From positions 3,493,739 to 3,557,738 of the forward strand of contig OX336340.1 of the NCBI GenBank assembly GCA_946902875.1: DNA of 64,000 nt, read 5' to 3'. Shown here piece by piece: positions 51,308 to 62,639 of this stretch. The translations under genes and the position numbers were made by a program. Every line of letters begins with the position of its first letter. Position 1 is the first letter of the stretch. Origin of the DNA: Nematopogon swammerdamellus (lineage: Eukaryota > Arthropoda > Insecta > Lepidoptera > Adelidae). The notes under the pieces were generated by a model. That model worked only from the letters and a program-made list of their open reading frames with translations. It was not told the DNA's origin and searched no databases.

Positions 51308-51640
51308 CTAATAATATATCTGCTGCGGCGGTTGGCCGAGCTGTTTGGGCATCGGCTTCTCAAGCGGGAGGTCCGAGGTTCGAATCCGGTCGGCGTGTAC
51401 CAATGAGTTTTTTCTGACGAAAAATATTACGTGCATACCTACACCTGCTGCTTCACCGTTCGGAACCGGTGTAAAACTGTAGGTCCCTTCCCTTGCCCCT
51501 TACTAGGTGGTAGGCTCAAATTGTAGCCGACTTGGTTGATACCACCGTACTGGATGTAAGCGCAGCCTCGGTTGCGTTCTCCTCTAGTCCAGTATAGCCA
51601 GCAATCCAGGGACGTACCATACCGGATTACATAAAAATAA
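51308..51640 (+). mobile_element. Full-length SINE family C with tRNA-like head
   Basis: The head GTTGGCCGAGCTGTTTGGGC has an A-box-like start, and 40 bases on lies a good B box (GAGGTTCGAATCCGG), so it derives from a tRNA. A middle segment (CTGCTGCTTCACCGTTCGGA) leads to a core shared with family A (AAACTGTAGGTCCCTTCCCT, TTACTAGGTGGTAGG, TTGATACCACCG). The end differs: TAGTCCAGTATAGCCAGCAA, GTACCATACCGGATTACATA and A-rich. Confidence 0.75.
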
Positions 51641-51860
51641 AATCAATGAAATACATAGGCTAATGGATGTCTGAAGGAAAATTCCTTTCATTCTTTGCTT
51701 TTAGCGAGCGACACTGGTCAAATGATGGATTAGGTCATTCACTTTGAAGATGGACTATGTACCTGAAGTATATCCTATCGATTATTATTTTACAAGGTCA
51801 GAGCATACAATGTTTCAAATGAAGGGTTTAAATCAAAAGTCAGATAAAGTTTTAGGTCAT

Positions 51861-52094
51861 TACTAGGTGGTAGAGTTTAACCCGCCCGGGTTGATACGAC
51901 CGCACTGAATGAAAGGTCTGTTGAAACGGCTATGTAAATATTTCGTGTTTTCCGTCCAGTTCAGTGTAGCCGGCACGACCGAAGGGAAGTACTGACATGG
52001 CACCTAGTTCACCAAGGTGTTCTGGGCTGACCGAGGGGCTGACATCACGGATGTAGTAGGTGCTGCAGACAATCGTGTGAGTTTAAAAAAAAAA
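51861..52094 (+). mobile_element. SINE family A, body and tail
   Basis: From TTACTAGGTGGTAGAGTTTA through CACTGAATGAAAGGTCTGTT and AGCCGGCACGACCGAAGGGA to poly-A at 52084. A small internal duplication (GGGCTGACCGAGGGGCTGAC) is unique to this copy. Head missing. Confidence 0.8.
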
Positions 52095-52156
52095 GTTGCC
52101 AATAAAGTTACTCACTACGCTTATAACAGGGTTTGACGTTTAACAAAACAAAAATA

Positions 52157-52490
52157 CATACATATATACATATCACACACGCTGAATCCTGACAATCGGG
52201 GTAAACAGAGTAATCGGTGTTGTGCTGCAAGAACTCTGGTCAATTACAGCACAACACCGACTACCACGTTTCGCAAAGTATTCGAACAAGATTAAATCGA
52301 TCAAGCAGCAAGTAAGGCACGAAGACCCACCTGCTGCATGAGTCGGTGGAAGTACCGTGCCAAGGTGAGAGGTGGCGAGCCTGTCGCCCTTCAGCACGGC
52401 ATCTTGTCCTTATCCCTTAGTCGCCTTTTACGACATGCATGGGGAGAGATGCAGTGGGGATATTCTTTTTTAGTACCGGCCCCACACGGT
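52157..52490 (-). mobile_element. Complete retroposon family B with 12-bp target duplication
   Basis: AAAACAAAAATA flanks it at 52145-52156 and 52491-52502. On the - strand: head ACCGTGTGGGGCCGGTAC, body with GTCGTAAAAGGCGACTAAGG, a 3' hairpin (GTGTTGTGCTG ... CAGCACAACAC) and a short TATG-type tail. 334 bp. Confidence 0.9.
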
Positions 52491-52758
52491 AAAACAAAAA
52501 TAGAAGGGCTTATTTTGGGAAACTCCTTTATTACTTCTCCTTGATTTTCTTCTTAGTCTAATCGAACTGTACCTTGTACGTTTCTTTCTGACCAAACTTG
52601 AAATTTTCCATTTTGTTTTCAGTTATTTTTTTTTTGTAAAGCAGATCATTTTCTTTATGTAAAAATTAAATTTTTGTAATTGCATTAGTTCATTATTATT
52701 GTTTTTGTTTCTTTACCTTAGCTGTGGTTAGTTTAGTTAGATTAGTCGTGCTATTTTA

Positions 52759-53016
52759 TACAGGGTGTTTGATGACCATAGGTCATAAAGCAAACCAGGT
52801 ACTCCTGAGCCTATTTGGAGCAAAGAAGTCAAATGAAATATTGTTCTACGGTGAACTTTTTTTTTCATACTAAACTAAATAAAGACACCTTAGTTTCGTA
52901 TGCAAAAAGAAAAAAAAAGTTCACCGTATAACAAAATGTCATCTAACTTTTGTGCTCCAAATAGGCTCAGGAGTACCTGATTTGCTTTATGACCTATGGT
53001 CATCAAACACCCTGTA
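52759..53016. mobile_element. Foldback MITE flanked by TA
   Basis: The arms of about 60 bp (TACAGGGTGTTTGATGACCA, TAGGTCATAAAGCAAA, AGGTACTCCTGAGCCTATTT) are inverted at the right end with one or two changes; TTCACCG / CGGTGAA and A-rich inner parts also pair. TA on both sides and CAGGGTG ends fit Tc1/mariner-type MITEs. Confidence 0.88.
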
Positions 53017-53214
53017 TATTTTCTGTTACATTTTCTTTTATATGACGCCTTGTCTAGTCTAGCCTATACTTCTCGGCAAAGTGGGTCGAACTGCAAATCA
53101 GCGCAATAGACAACGTCGTTGTCTCCTATTGTATATGCTGAATTGGACCCAATTTGTCGCTAATTGTTTGATGTTCTGTGTTATACTTATGTGCTTTGCT
53201 ACTGGCGACCAATA

Positions 53215-53300
53215 AACTCGTTTCGTCATTTCATTTCGTTTCGGTTCATTTCGTTTCATTTTCATGTTCATTTTAATTTTCATTTTCATTATTTTCTAAA
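53215..53300. repeat. TTTCRTTTCATT-type simple repeat
   Basis: Degenerate six-base units (TTTCAT, TTTCGT) over about 85 bp; a CA microsatellite follows at 53432-53454. Confidence 0.7.
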
Positions 53301-54076
53301 ATGTGTACACTGGTATCATAGTAACTTGTTTTATATTATGAGAACAATTCAAAGACAAATCAGTCATTTCTGGCAAATTCGGTTTCAATAATGTGAAAAC
53401 GCCATCTCGGATCTTGAGGCCAAGTGGTGGTCACACACACACACACACACACACATCATAATAAGTTTTATTAGGTTGATTTGACATGCCAGTGCTACGG
53501 GCATAGTTTACATCATCATTAAACGTGTGAAATTACGTAATTTCGAGCGGTTGCAGTTTCAGCAAGAAACTATTTGCATTGGATAAGTGCCAATCTGTGT
53601 TGCCAATACTGCGTGCGGACTTTGTAGCTGAAACTCAAAATGTGGAAAATACTCCTAAAATAGACTCGCGGAAAATACAAGCCGATTAGAACAGAGTTTG
53701 TATATTTTATTTGTAGGTTTTCGTAGCCAACGACGATGGCAGGCATAATATCGGCCTGGTGCCTGTCCGTCCGTCCGTTCGTCCGTCCGTCTATCACAGC
53801 CAGGGGTAGCTGCTAAATGGTTCGAGTTATCTTCTTGAAAATAGGTATGTTTATAGATTCCTCGCAAGTAACGAAATTTTATGTGAAAACAATCAGGGTT
53901 GGCAGCAAAACCCAAGGTGTAAATAAAACAACTTTAAGGCATTTTTTGACGGCGACATAAAGTATGTACTTTGGACGGCTTCGTGCTGCCAAACTATACA
54001 ATCTACAAACGTGAACGCACTGGACCTCCTCCCACACCACCGATGACGTCACCACCATCTCCCCAAGTCTGCAGTC

Positions 54077-54312
54077 TTTTTTTTTTTTTTTATGGAAACT
54101 GACACGGTTGGCTACATCACCTACAACATCCGTGATGTCAGCCCATAACACCGCGTGAACTTGGTGCCACGTCAGTGCTTCCCTTCGATCGTGCCGGCTA
54201 CACTGAACTGGATGGAAAACACAAACTATTTACATAGCCGTTTCGACCGACCTTTCATTCAGTGCGGTGGTACCAACCCGGGCGGGTTAAACCCTACCAC
54301 CTAGTAATAAAA
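54077..54312 (-). mobile_element. SINE family A between two copies of a 55-bp word
   Basis: Tail T-run, then the complete - strand tail and body to CCCTACCACCTAGTAAT. CACTGGACCTCCTC, CACCACCGATGACGTCACCA and CCATCTCCCCAAGTCTGCAG lie directly before it (54020-54076) and again at 54416-54475. Confidence 0.8.
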
Positions 54313-54772
54313 GAAGTGCGGTCAAAGTCGCGCTAATCTATACATATAATAAACCTTGCTACCACACCTTGCTACCACACCTTAAAGACCCATCCGGCGA
54401 CTACACAAAACCGTGCACTGGACCTCCTCTCACACCACCGATGACGTCACCACCATCTCCCCAAGTCTGCAGTCTCGCACTCAGTACAACTTGCGATAGC
54501 GTCAAAAGTCCGATTTTTAACCGACTTCAAAAAAGGAGGAGGTTCTATGTTCGGCTGTATGTATTTTTTTTTTATGTATGTTGAGCAATATCTTCCCCAA
54601 TTGTGAACCGATTTCGATGATTCTTTTTGTGTTCGGTTCAGTCTAGCTCCAAGGTGGTCCCATTTTTTTTTTGTCAAGATCGGATTGGAGCGCGAGGCGG
54701 AATCGCGAAGCCGAAGGCCGAGCGATTCCGCCGAGTACATTAATAGCAAATAAAAATTACTAAAAAAACTGT

Positions 54773-54981
54773 GAAATAAAAAACTATTTAAAAAAATATA
54801 AAAACCGCCTTCAAAAATGTATGAAATAAAAAAATGAAAATCGAACCATAGAGTTGAAGGCGGTGGTGCTAAAGCAAGCAAAAATAACCGACCGCCTTCA
54901 ACTCTAGGGTTCCATTTTTATTTTTTTATTTCATACATTTTTGAAGGCGGTTTTTATATTTTTTTAAATAGTTTTTCATCA
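54773..54981. mobile_element. Foldback element
   Basis: The left arm (AACTATTTAAAAAAATATAA, AACCGCCTTCAAAAATGTAT, GAAATAAAAAAATG) is repeated inverted on the right; the inner GAGTTGAAGGCGGT / ACCGCCTTCAACTC arms also pair. The upstream 54500-54720 segment (ACCGACTTCAAAAAAGGAGG) is another common dispersed word. Confidence 0.85.
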
Positions 54982-55465
54982 AATAAACTCTCACGAACAG
55001 ATTCAGGCTTAACATACATATTGGCCCAAAAATATAATAATTTTTCGAACACGAAAGCACAAGTTCATCGAATTCACGAAACCAATCCAACCCGAGACGG
55101 AATTAGTTAATTAGGTAATAGGCGAGCTACTACCGTAGCTCGCCTATTACCAAGCGAGATTTTTATAGTCTAGAACTGTCCTAGAAAGACCTTCTGAACC
55201 GTTCATTAGCTATTAGTATGTTCTGCAACTAGCTCTCAGCTCGCATTAAAATGATTTTACAGTAAAGATTAAGACGTCGTCGGTTCGACTTTAATAATTT
55301 CCGACACCACTGCTCAGTCTCTATTAGCATTAGCGTGATGTTACGTATACTGTAACCATTCTGGGATATGTTTAACTTCACTGGCGAAACCCGCATCCAA
55401 ATCGATTCAGCCGTTATTGAGTAAGAACCGGACAAAGAAGAGACTGCTTTTTTTAAATGGGTTTT

Positions 55466-55862
55466 TTTTATGTAAACCAGCATGGGTGGCTGTGCCGAAA
55501 GACCAATGGTGCAGTCGACAGAGCCAAAATCAGCTCTCCTCGCGAAACCACGCTCAGTTAGGTGCCATGCCAGCAGATTTGCGGACTATTGCTAGGCTGT
55601 CTAGCCCATTAATACGACGCTTGAAGACACCCAGGTTAAAGGATTCAGGAAATACACACGCCGGAAGACAGTTCCACACTCTAGCGGTGCGACAAAGAAA
55701 CGACTTAGAGAACCGATGGGTTCTCAAAAGCCCAATGTCAACAACAGAAGGGTGCCGAGTCTCTCTGCAACGAGTCATGCGGAGATAGGACGGGTGGCAG
55801 GGAATTCCTTGAGAGAGTTCCACAGAGCAGCGTCCGTGATAGTATCTGTAAAACAGACTGTG
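55466..55862 (-). pseudogene. LINE 3' end, second copy of the 25.5-kb family
   Basis: The - strand frame gives IPCHPSYLRMTRCRETRHPS, VVDIGLLRTHRFSKSFLCRT, ARVWNCLPACVFPESFNLGV and FKRRINGLDSLAIVRKSAGM, then the 3' UTR and a T-run on the + strand at 55466. It keeps GAA where the copy at 26342 has a stop codon. Everything upstream is missing. Confidence 0.8.
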
Positions 55863-56479
55863 CCGATTTTTATTAATAAAATTAACACCTTATAAACACT
55901 TGCGTATTCTATTTTTGCGTAATAAGGTCTAATCGCAAAACTCTAGATACTGAAAAAAATTATATAAGTGCCATTTAGAAATGTTTCAAAGTAAAAAGTT
56001 CTATTTGAAAAAATTTCCACGGTCGCGCGACGACCGAATGTCGTTCGTGTCGAAAAAACTTCCAATTTAATTTGTGAGCTTTCCACAGATCAAAGGAAAA
56101 GTTTTTGCACGAGTTGCCAACTCATTTAGCATAATATTGTTGTTACCTGGTTTACTGGCTGTGGTTAGAAAATATTGAGCCATCTCAAACGATAATGATG
56201 TTGGTTACAGTAAGTATGTAACCAACTTAATTTATGTCTATTATGTAAGTATATATGTATTTATTAAAATTTATATTGTAACCATTGTTTTGGGTACATG
56301 CACGTATTTTCATTCGCACACACTAAATCTGTGAATTAAAAATTGCCAACCCTAGCACAGGCTTAGCCTAGTTGGGTGGTAACGTCGCGCTAATTCAGAA
56401 ATAAAACAAAATATTGTTCCACATATTTACAATAACTTTTATACTGTACCTACTGTATTAGCATGTAACTATTCATTCT

Positions 56480-56807
56480 CACATATCACACACGCTGAAT
56501 CCCGACAATCGGGGTAAGCAGAGTAATCGGTGTTGTGCTGCAAGAACTCTGTTAAATTACAGCACAACACCGACCACCACGTTTCGCAAAGTATTCGAAC
56601 AAGATTCAATCGATCAAGCAGCAAGTAAGGCACGAAGACCCACCTGTTGGATGACTCGGTGGAAGTACCGTGCCAAGGTGAGAGGTGGCGAGCCTGCCGC
56701 CCTTTAGCACGGCAACTTGTCCTTATCCCTTAGTCGCCTTTTACGACATGCATGGGGAGAGATGCAGTGGGGATATTCTTTTTAAGTACCGGCCCCACAC
56801 GGTACGG
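56480..56807 (-). mobile_element. Complete retroposon family B with 10-bp target duplication
   Basis: TATTCATTCT flanks it at 56470-56479 and 56808-56817. The 328-bp element has the same 5' head as the copies at 34950 and 52157, which argues for a fixed start (SINE-like) rather than random 5' truncation. No A or B box is obvious, so its promoter is unknown. Confidence 0.9.
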
Positions 56808-56974
56808 TATTCATTCTGTGTGCAATAAAATTCATTTCATTTCAACTGACAACTAACTGTATTCATGGTTGTTTCCACCGTCCTGAAGTGCGGTAATACT
56901 GATCCTGGCGGGTTAAACAACAGAGTATACCTATATGATATTTTGTGTTAAACCCTACCACCTAGTAAGGTAAG

Positions 56975-57625
56975 AGAAGGGACCTACAGTTTTACGTGAT
57001 CTGAACGACGCGACGGCCAGGCTCAACGGTCAGACGAGCATCCACCCCGGTACAGACCACGTCCGGGTGTGCTTAACTTCAACGAACGAACATTCATTCA
57101 AAGCACCACTAACTCAGCAAATTTTCAAACGATCCGGCTCGAAGGACCAATATTTTGTATGTAACCTGACCTCACTCACTAGCATTTCGCGGGTAGTTTT
57201 GGAAAATACCCGTCAATACTTAAATATTCGTCAGTCTCGGTAGCTCAGTGGTGCGGTCGGTCGACTGTTGTTAAGCAACGCTGAGCCTGGTCAGTATTTG
57301 GATGAGTGACCGCACGACCGTTGTTCGGACTCCACTTAAAACTGTAGGTGGTAGGGTAGGGCCACCTAGTAAGGTGGAACCTACTAAGAGAAGGGACCTA
57401 CAGTTTTACGTGAAATCTGAACGACGCGACGGCCAGCCCCAACGGTCAGACTATAATCCATCAGCGCTTAACTTCAACGAACGAACATTCATTCAACGCA
57501 TCAGCGAGCTGACAAAACTATGCTAACTCAGCGATTCTTCAAACGAAGGACCAATATTTTGTATGCAACTTGACCCCACTCCGGGTAGAATTTTGCGGGT
57601 ATTTTTGGAAAATACCCGTCAATAT
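56975..57625. repeat. Duplicated segment around a chimeric SINE head
   Basis: 56975-57220 and 57393-57625 share TCTGAACGACGCGACGGCCA, TTAACTTCAACGAACGAACA, AAGGACCAATATTTTGTATG and TTTTGGAAAATACCCGTCAA in the same order. Between them is a + strand family A head (57232-57345: TAGCTCAGTGGTGCGGTCGG, GTTAAGCAACGCTGAGCCTG, GTATTTGGATGAGTGACCGC), facing an inverted one. Confidence 0.7.
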
Positions 57626-57731
57626 ACGCTCAGCGAGTGTCCGTACAGCACTACGACGACGACGGCGGCGGCACCCCGATACTTATGCAGCCGGCAAAAC
57701 GTCCAACACAATGTTCCTAGAGTTACACTTA

Positions 57732-58093
57732 GTACCGTGCGGGGCCGGTACTGAACCGTGTGGGCCGGTACTGTACCGTGTGGGGCCGGTACTTTAAAAG
57801 AATAGCCCCACTGCATCTCTCCCCGTGTATGTCGTAAAAGGCGAATAAGGGATATGACTCCCTTCTTATATTACTAGGTGGTAGGGTTTAACCCGCCCGG
57901 GTTGGTACCACCGCACTGAATGAAAGGTCGGCCGTAACGGCTATGTAAATAGTTTTTGTTTTCCGTCCAGTTCAGTGTAGCCGGCACGACCGAAGGGAAG
58001 CATTGACGTGGCACCAAGTTCGCCCGGTGTTATGGGCTGACATTACGGATGTTGTTGGTGATGTAGCCAACCGTGTCAGTTTACATAAAAAAA
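57732..58093 (+). mobile_element. Chimeric SINE: triple family B head, family A body
   Basis: Three tandem copies of the family B head word (ACCGTGCGGGGCCGGTACTG and variants) at 57732-57793 precede AAAAGAATAGCCCCACTGCA. The B-to-A junction GGGATATGACTCCCTTCTTA, the family A body and tail, and poly-A at 58086-58094 follow. It has the same junction as 7438-7776. Confidence 0.75.
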
Positions 58094-58309
58094 AAGACTT
58101 CCGAACGGCTACACACAAGACACACGCAACTAAAATTGCAAAATCTTTGTAAACTCCTTTAAATATATTGAAAATGTTACCACAGTAGAGCCACGAATGA
58201 GCTACAAAATATCTGAAGATAAGGAAATCCAATACACCTGGATATACCTAATTCCCCGTCGTAATAAACAGAGATTAAACCCAGCTACTACGTGATCGTA
58301 CGCAGACAC

Positions 58310-58545
58310 ATCGCAATCTGTGTGCCATGCGATCCTGACTGGTGCCAATTCACGCCACTCTTGAAAGAACCGAGACTGTACTTGGAGGGAAATATGTGGG
58401 CAGGTAGAGCGTTCCACATTTTAACGGTTCTGTGGAGCAAGCAAATATCTGCAGAAACGATTGGGTCCGCGGTAAGTCCAGCGTACAGGGATGCAATCCC
58501 TGCTCAAAGCGCTTTGTGCGGAGTTGGAAAGGGGGCGGCGATCAA
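58310..58545 (-). pseudogene. LINE 3' fragment (FKRGV-like)
   Basis: The - strand carries broken reading of the reverse-transcriptase end (words for AFRTTPHKAL, IASLYAGLTADPIV, then a WNAL-like segment and FQEWRELAPV). Both frame and 3' end are degraded. Confidence 0.5.
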
Positions 58546-59711
58546 CAGTCCGAGCCAAGGCCGCGCCGATCACCCTCGCCGCTCAAAATATAGTGTATTA
58601 TGTCAATGACGTTTTAAAGGTATAGATTCACCGTTCTATACAATATTGGAGGAGAATTTGGTATTCAATAGAAAACATTGCCATCTAGCGGTAAACTAAT
58701 GCAACGCTTTGTGAAGTAGTATGCTAGGCAAGAACCGTGCTGTTGAAGTGAAGGATAACTAGAGTATTACCAACGAACGTTCGGCGAACGGTCGTCGTCG
58801 GCCCGTTCGGCGATTTGTAAATATTTTGGAAATTACGTGACATACGTGCACTTATTTGTGATATGTGATGCCGTCATCCTTGTTTCTCTTCCCGGTACAA
58901 TTTGTACAGTGTCATACATAAGGGACACGTAGGCATTATATTTGTAGAAAGCTACGATCGACGCGCCTGCGCTCGCCGAGCGTGCGAGCGTGCGACTGAC
59001 AGACCGTCAACTCGAGATCCACCGTTTGGCTTATGTCAGTAGAAACTGATCGAGCGTATTTTGATGTGAAGTCTATTAATATATAAGTCAATGGTATATA
59101 CATATACACTATACTCATCGTAATCTTGTGGAAGGTGGGCGGCCCCTTTATCTCGATCAATGAACTATCCCTAGACGCCACTATCATGTCTGCCCGCTTA
59201 GACTTACATAATACATTTCTTTGTTAGTAGGTCAGTATATCGTGTATTATAGTGTATGTATAGTATACGTGTAGCTTTCGTATGGATTTTGACTATTCTT
59301 TGTTCTTGGATAAGCAATTTTTTCTTCGATAATGTTGAGACTTACTTCATACGGTACTATTTTCTATCATTTAAGACTTTGTTTTGTTGCACCTACCCTG
59401 GTTTTATGCGTAAAAAAGGGTAGACTGGGGGAAAATGCCATAGGCATTAGTGCTACCTTTCTGTACGACTTTATGTGCGATAAACGTTTTTTGATTTGAT
59501 TTGATTACTATGGTTTACGGCATAATAATGAATTCATTATTTGGAATCATTATTTTCTAATTCCGAAACGATTCTGTGCTAACGCGCCTTTTTATAGTTA
59601 TTTTAACGTTTGATATTTAGTTATTTGTATTTTTTTTTTATATTGTCACAAATAAATCAAATTGCTAAAATATTGTTATCTAAGTTACCTAAGGTCCCTC
59701 TCTTTCACCTT
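58546..59711. other. Stretch without a supportable gene
   Basis: A CpG-rich patch (GGCGAACGGTCGTCGTCGGC) near 58780-58810 and another near 58960-59000 stand out, but no exon can be supported. A short GTAGACTGGGGGAAAATGCC to TTTTTTGATTTGATTTGATT segment near 59410-59505 resembles a repeat tail also seen at 1080-1150. Confidence 0.35.
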
Positions 59712-59917
59712 CTAGGTGGTAGGGTTTTTAACCCAACCCGATTGATACCACGCGTGTGTGTGTTACGATTTTGGTATTTCTTTGTCTTGTTCGAGGAGCA
59801 TTACTTTGATCAATTCGCTCTATAAATTCCACGAATAAGATTTTTACTAATCCAATAAATTCATTCACAGAAAAGCATAACTCCTGTGCAAGAACAAAGG
59901 AAGTAGTTAATTTGCTT

Positions 59918-60256
59918 TTATGGAAACTGACACGGTCGGCTACATCACCTACAACATCCGCGATGTCAGCCCATAACACCTTCATGTGAGTGCTTCCCTG
60001 TGGTCGAGCCGGCTACACTGAACTAGGAATACACGAACTATTTACATACCCGATTCGATAGACCTTTTATTCAGTGCGGTGCTACAACCCGGGCGGGTTA
60101 AACCCTATCACCTATTAAAGTAAGAAGGTTTCATTGAAATCCGAACGACGCGTCGAATGGCCACCCATCCAAGTTCTGACCTTTGTTCTGACCGTACCCG
60201 TGTGTTTATGATCATGAACGACGTCGACGGTCGCACTACTAAGCTACTGAGGCTTG
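59918..60256 (-). mobile_element. SINE family A with degraded head
   Basis: The tail (AACTGACACGGTCGGCTACA), body (CAACCCGGGCGGGTTAAACC) and head words (GAAATCCGAACGACGCG, GGCCACCCATCCAAGTTCTG, ACTAAGCTACTGAGGC) are in order, with deletions. A 49-bp + strand body fragment lies at 59712-59760. Confidence 0.7.
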
Positions 60257-60309
60257 AAATCATCATTTTACAATCTCTATGAAATACTAAAATCCTGCTG
60301 CCTTTGAAA

Positions 60310-60440
60310 GAAAGAAAATCATTATTGCTCCAATGAACATTCGACAGAACATTTTCTAATGTACTACTATTAGAAAATATTCATAAGATGCAAAGGCGGA
60401 CTTAACCTTTATAGATATTTCTTACAGGTCAACCTTTAGT
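60310..60440. repeat. Dispersed repeat (AAGGCGGA...CAGGTCAACCTTT)
   Basis: ATTGCTCCAATGAACATTCG, GATGCAAAGGCGGACTTAAC and ATTTCTTACAGGTCAACC correspond to the words at 33820-33940 and 62640-62770. Confidence 0.5.
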
Positions 60441-60707
60441 CAGTCAGTCAGTAAACCTTTGTTAGATTACCCAATACATTTGGACCTAATGCCGGCTTTT
60501 CCGGTACCCGGTACAAAATTGCACATTCATGCATCACTAACGCGCACACTAATTTATTACTGTTTACTCACACGCTTCTCATAATAAAATACACGAACGT
60601 GTGTTTTCTTTCAAAAAACAAAAAGCTCCCGTCTCCAGAAATAGCACCCGCCTTACATCACCGACCGGCTGCAAGCCAACCGGCGCGGAGCGGCTTGCGA
60701 ACCGACA

Positions 60708-60972
60708 ATGAAAACTATGTTTACAAAACGTGCACTAGATCGCATTCCACTCACCGATTCCCTCGATCCTGGCGCGACGAAAATGAGTCTAGATGAAGTC
60801 ACCGATGACAATCCAAACGGGAACAACCAGGAAGTAAGACACAATGATGGCGCCGGTGAAGTCGCGGACACAAACGGCGCGACCGTTGCTTGCGGCCCGG
60901 CGGTACCAACTGAGCTAGGCCAGGGGGTTGGCGGCGCGAGGGGAGACATCGCCGCTAGTGATTTCGTTCCGG
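60708..60972 (+). CDS. Candidate first coding exon of an unidentified gene
   Basis: From ATG at 60708 (context CGACAATGA) a hydrophilic, acidic frame reads about 88 codons (MKTMFTKRALDRIPLTDSLD, ATKMSLDEVTDDNPNGNN, VGGARGDIAASDFVP) to a GTAAAC donor at 60973. Base composition is more balanced than the surroundings and the 5' side is CpG-rich. An earlier donor (GTAAGA near 60834) is possible. I do not recognise the product, and no downstream exon was found before the window ends. Confidence 0.35.
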
Positions 60973-61013
60973 TAAACCTCTATCGATACATTCTCTCCGG
61001 ACTTGTAATGTAG

Positions 61014-62639
61014 GTAGGCACACTTACACTTTTCCACGGTCCAGAATGAAAAACTTGAATTTACAGTTTCGGGTTATAAATACTTTTCCGTACTACCTAC
61101 ATTGCAAATCCCGAATAGGCCAAAGGCCGGCCGTCGAGCAGACGGAATACATAGTAATAAGTTTATATATAGTTTAGCACAGTTAGGTCTAATTACGCGT
61201 AGCAAGTTCATTATCTGATTCCGCTGATCTCAAGATTATCTCGCGTAAATGTATAATATCTTTTTCTGTATCCATGAGATAATCCTAGGGGACTGATGGA
61301 ACCATAGTCCATCAAACGATAATCCTGGTACGCGCAAGTGGACCTTACTTAGTGTACTTTACATATATCTCCAAAGTGTGACAATGAGATTCACCGGAGT
61401 GACTGATATGCCATGCATGTAGTACCTAAATTCTTCGAAAATCCGAAAAACGCATGGGCTTCAAACCTTCGACATCTATCAAAAAGGTTCGCTCCTTGCC
61501 CATTAGTCAACCCATCACTTCGAACCCACTCTGGGGCGCTAGCTTCGCCCCAGACTAGGTTGTTAACCCCGCAAATGTTTATCCAGACAATACTGTTCCG
61601 CGGAGGGTCAACTGTGTTGTAAGCTTCGGATGAAGAAGCCACGTCAGCTCATTAGAGCTCGACTATCAAACTATTTATTCTAACTATGTGTAAACATTTA
61701 CTATGTCCGAACAGTCTGACCCGCGCAGAGTACCCAATAACGTAGCTACAAGTGTTTAGTCAAGCGGTTTTGTGGGATCTTTCTTCCCAAAAGTGTATAG
61801 ATCTATGTAAATTATTGTACAAGTTAAGTATACTATTTTGAACGTCCAAACCTGACAGTATATTTGCTGATTCTCTTAATTGGCGAGATCTCATAGTCTT
61901 TCTCTGACTCTGCATTCATAATTTCTTCCCTTCCCTTTGAATTAACTCTAAAAAGTATCTAGAAACAATTTTTCGTACAAGTACTATCAAAGCACAAAAT
62001 TTGACTACATGTTTAATTTAAAAATCTAGCTATCGTTAAATCTGTGCTTTCTGTCTTCTTGGTTAGTTCTTCGCCTTATTTTCTAGTTTTCTCTCTTTCT
62101 TTGCTTCAACTCATTTCTGGGAGTCTTTCTTTCTTTCATTGACTTTCCTTTATTGCCTTCTTGCTTCCTTTCTTTATCTTTTCTTACTAGTTTGCTTTCT
62201 TTCTTCTTTCCGATTATCGTTCTTTTCTTTCTTTCCTTTCTTTCTATTCCATTTCCTCCTATCATTTGCTCGTTTAATTCTTCTTCCTCAACTCTAAAAT
62301 CCCTGTCCAGCAACCCTAAGAAGCCGACAGCAGCGTACACAAACCCATCCCAGATATCGACAAACATCCAGACATCACGGCATGGGTGTCTTGCCGGCCG
62401 GCGGGGTTCGGGGTGGGACGCACAGGTGCGAGCGAGACGTCACTATGCCAGCTCATACAGGCGCGAGCGGGACAACACGACGAGGGTTGACATCGATACG
62501 GCAGGACGCGAGAAGGGTTGGGGGCTCGCGGAAGTGTCCAAATTACGGTTGCTATGCGGAATTTGCGAGTTCTCAATTATTTGTTCGGTAACAAGTTCAA
62601 AATTGTGTTATGGACACTTTAGAATAGAATGGAAATACT
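61014..62639. other. Stretch without a supportable gene
   Basis: Pyrimidine-rich CTTT sequence at 62080-62260 opens long frames of low complexity. A GC-rich block at 62370-62560 (TGCCGGCCGGCGGGGTTCGG) has overlapping frames on both strands, without splice or domain support. Confidence 0.35.

Noticed and set aside
51320..51395. A functional tRNA gene
   Set aside because: The A- and B-box-like words are joined to a SINE body, and a complete cloverleaf could not be drawn by eye.
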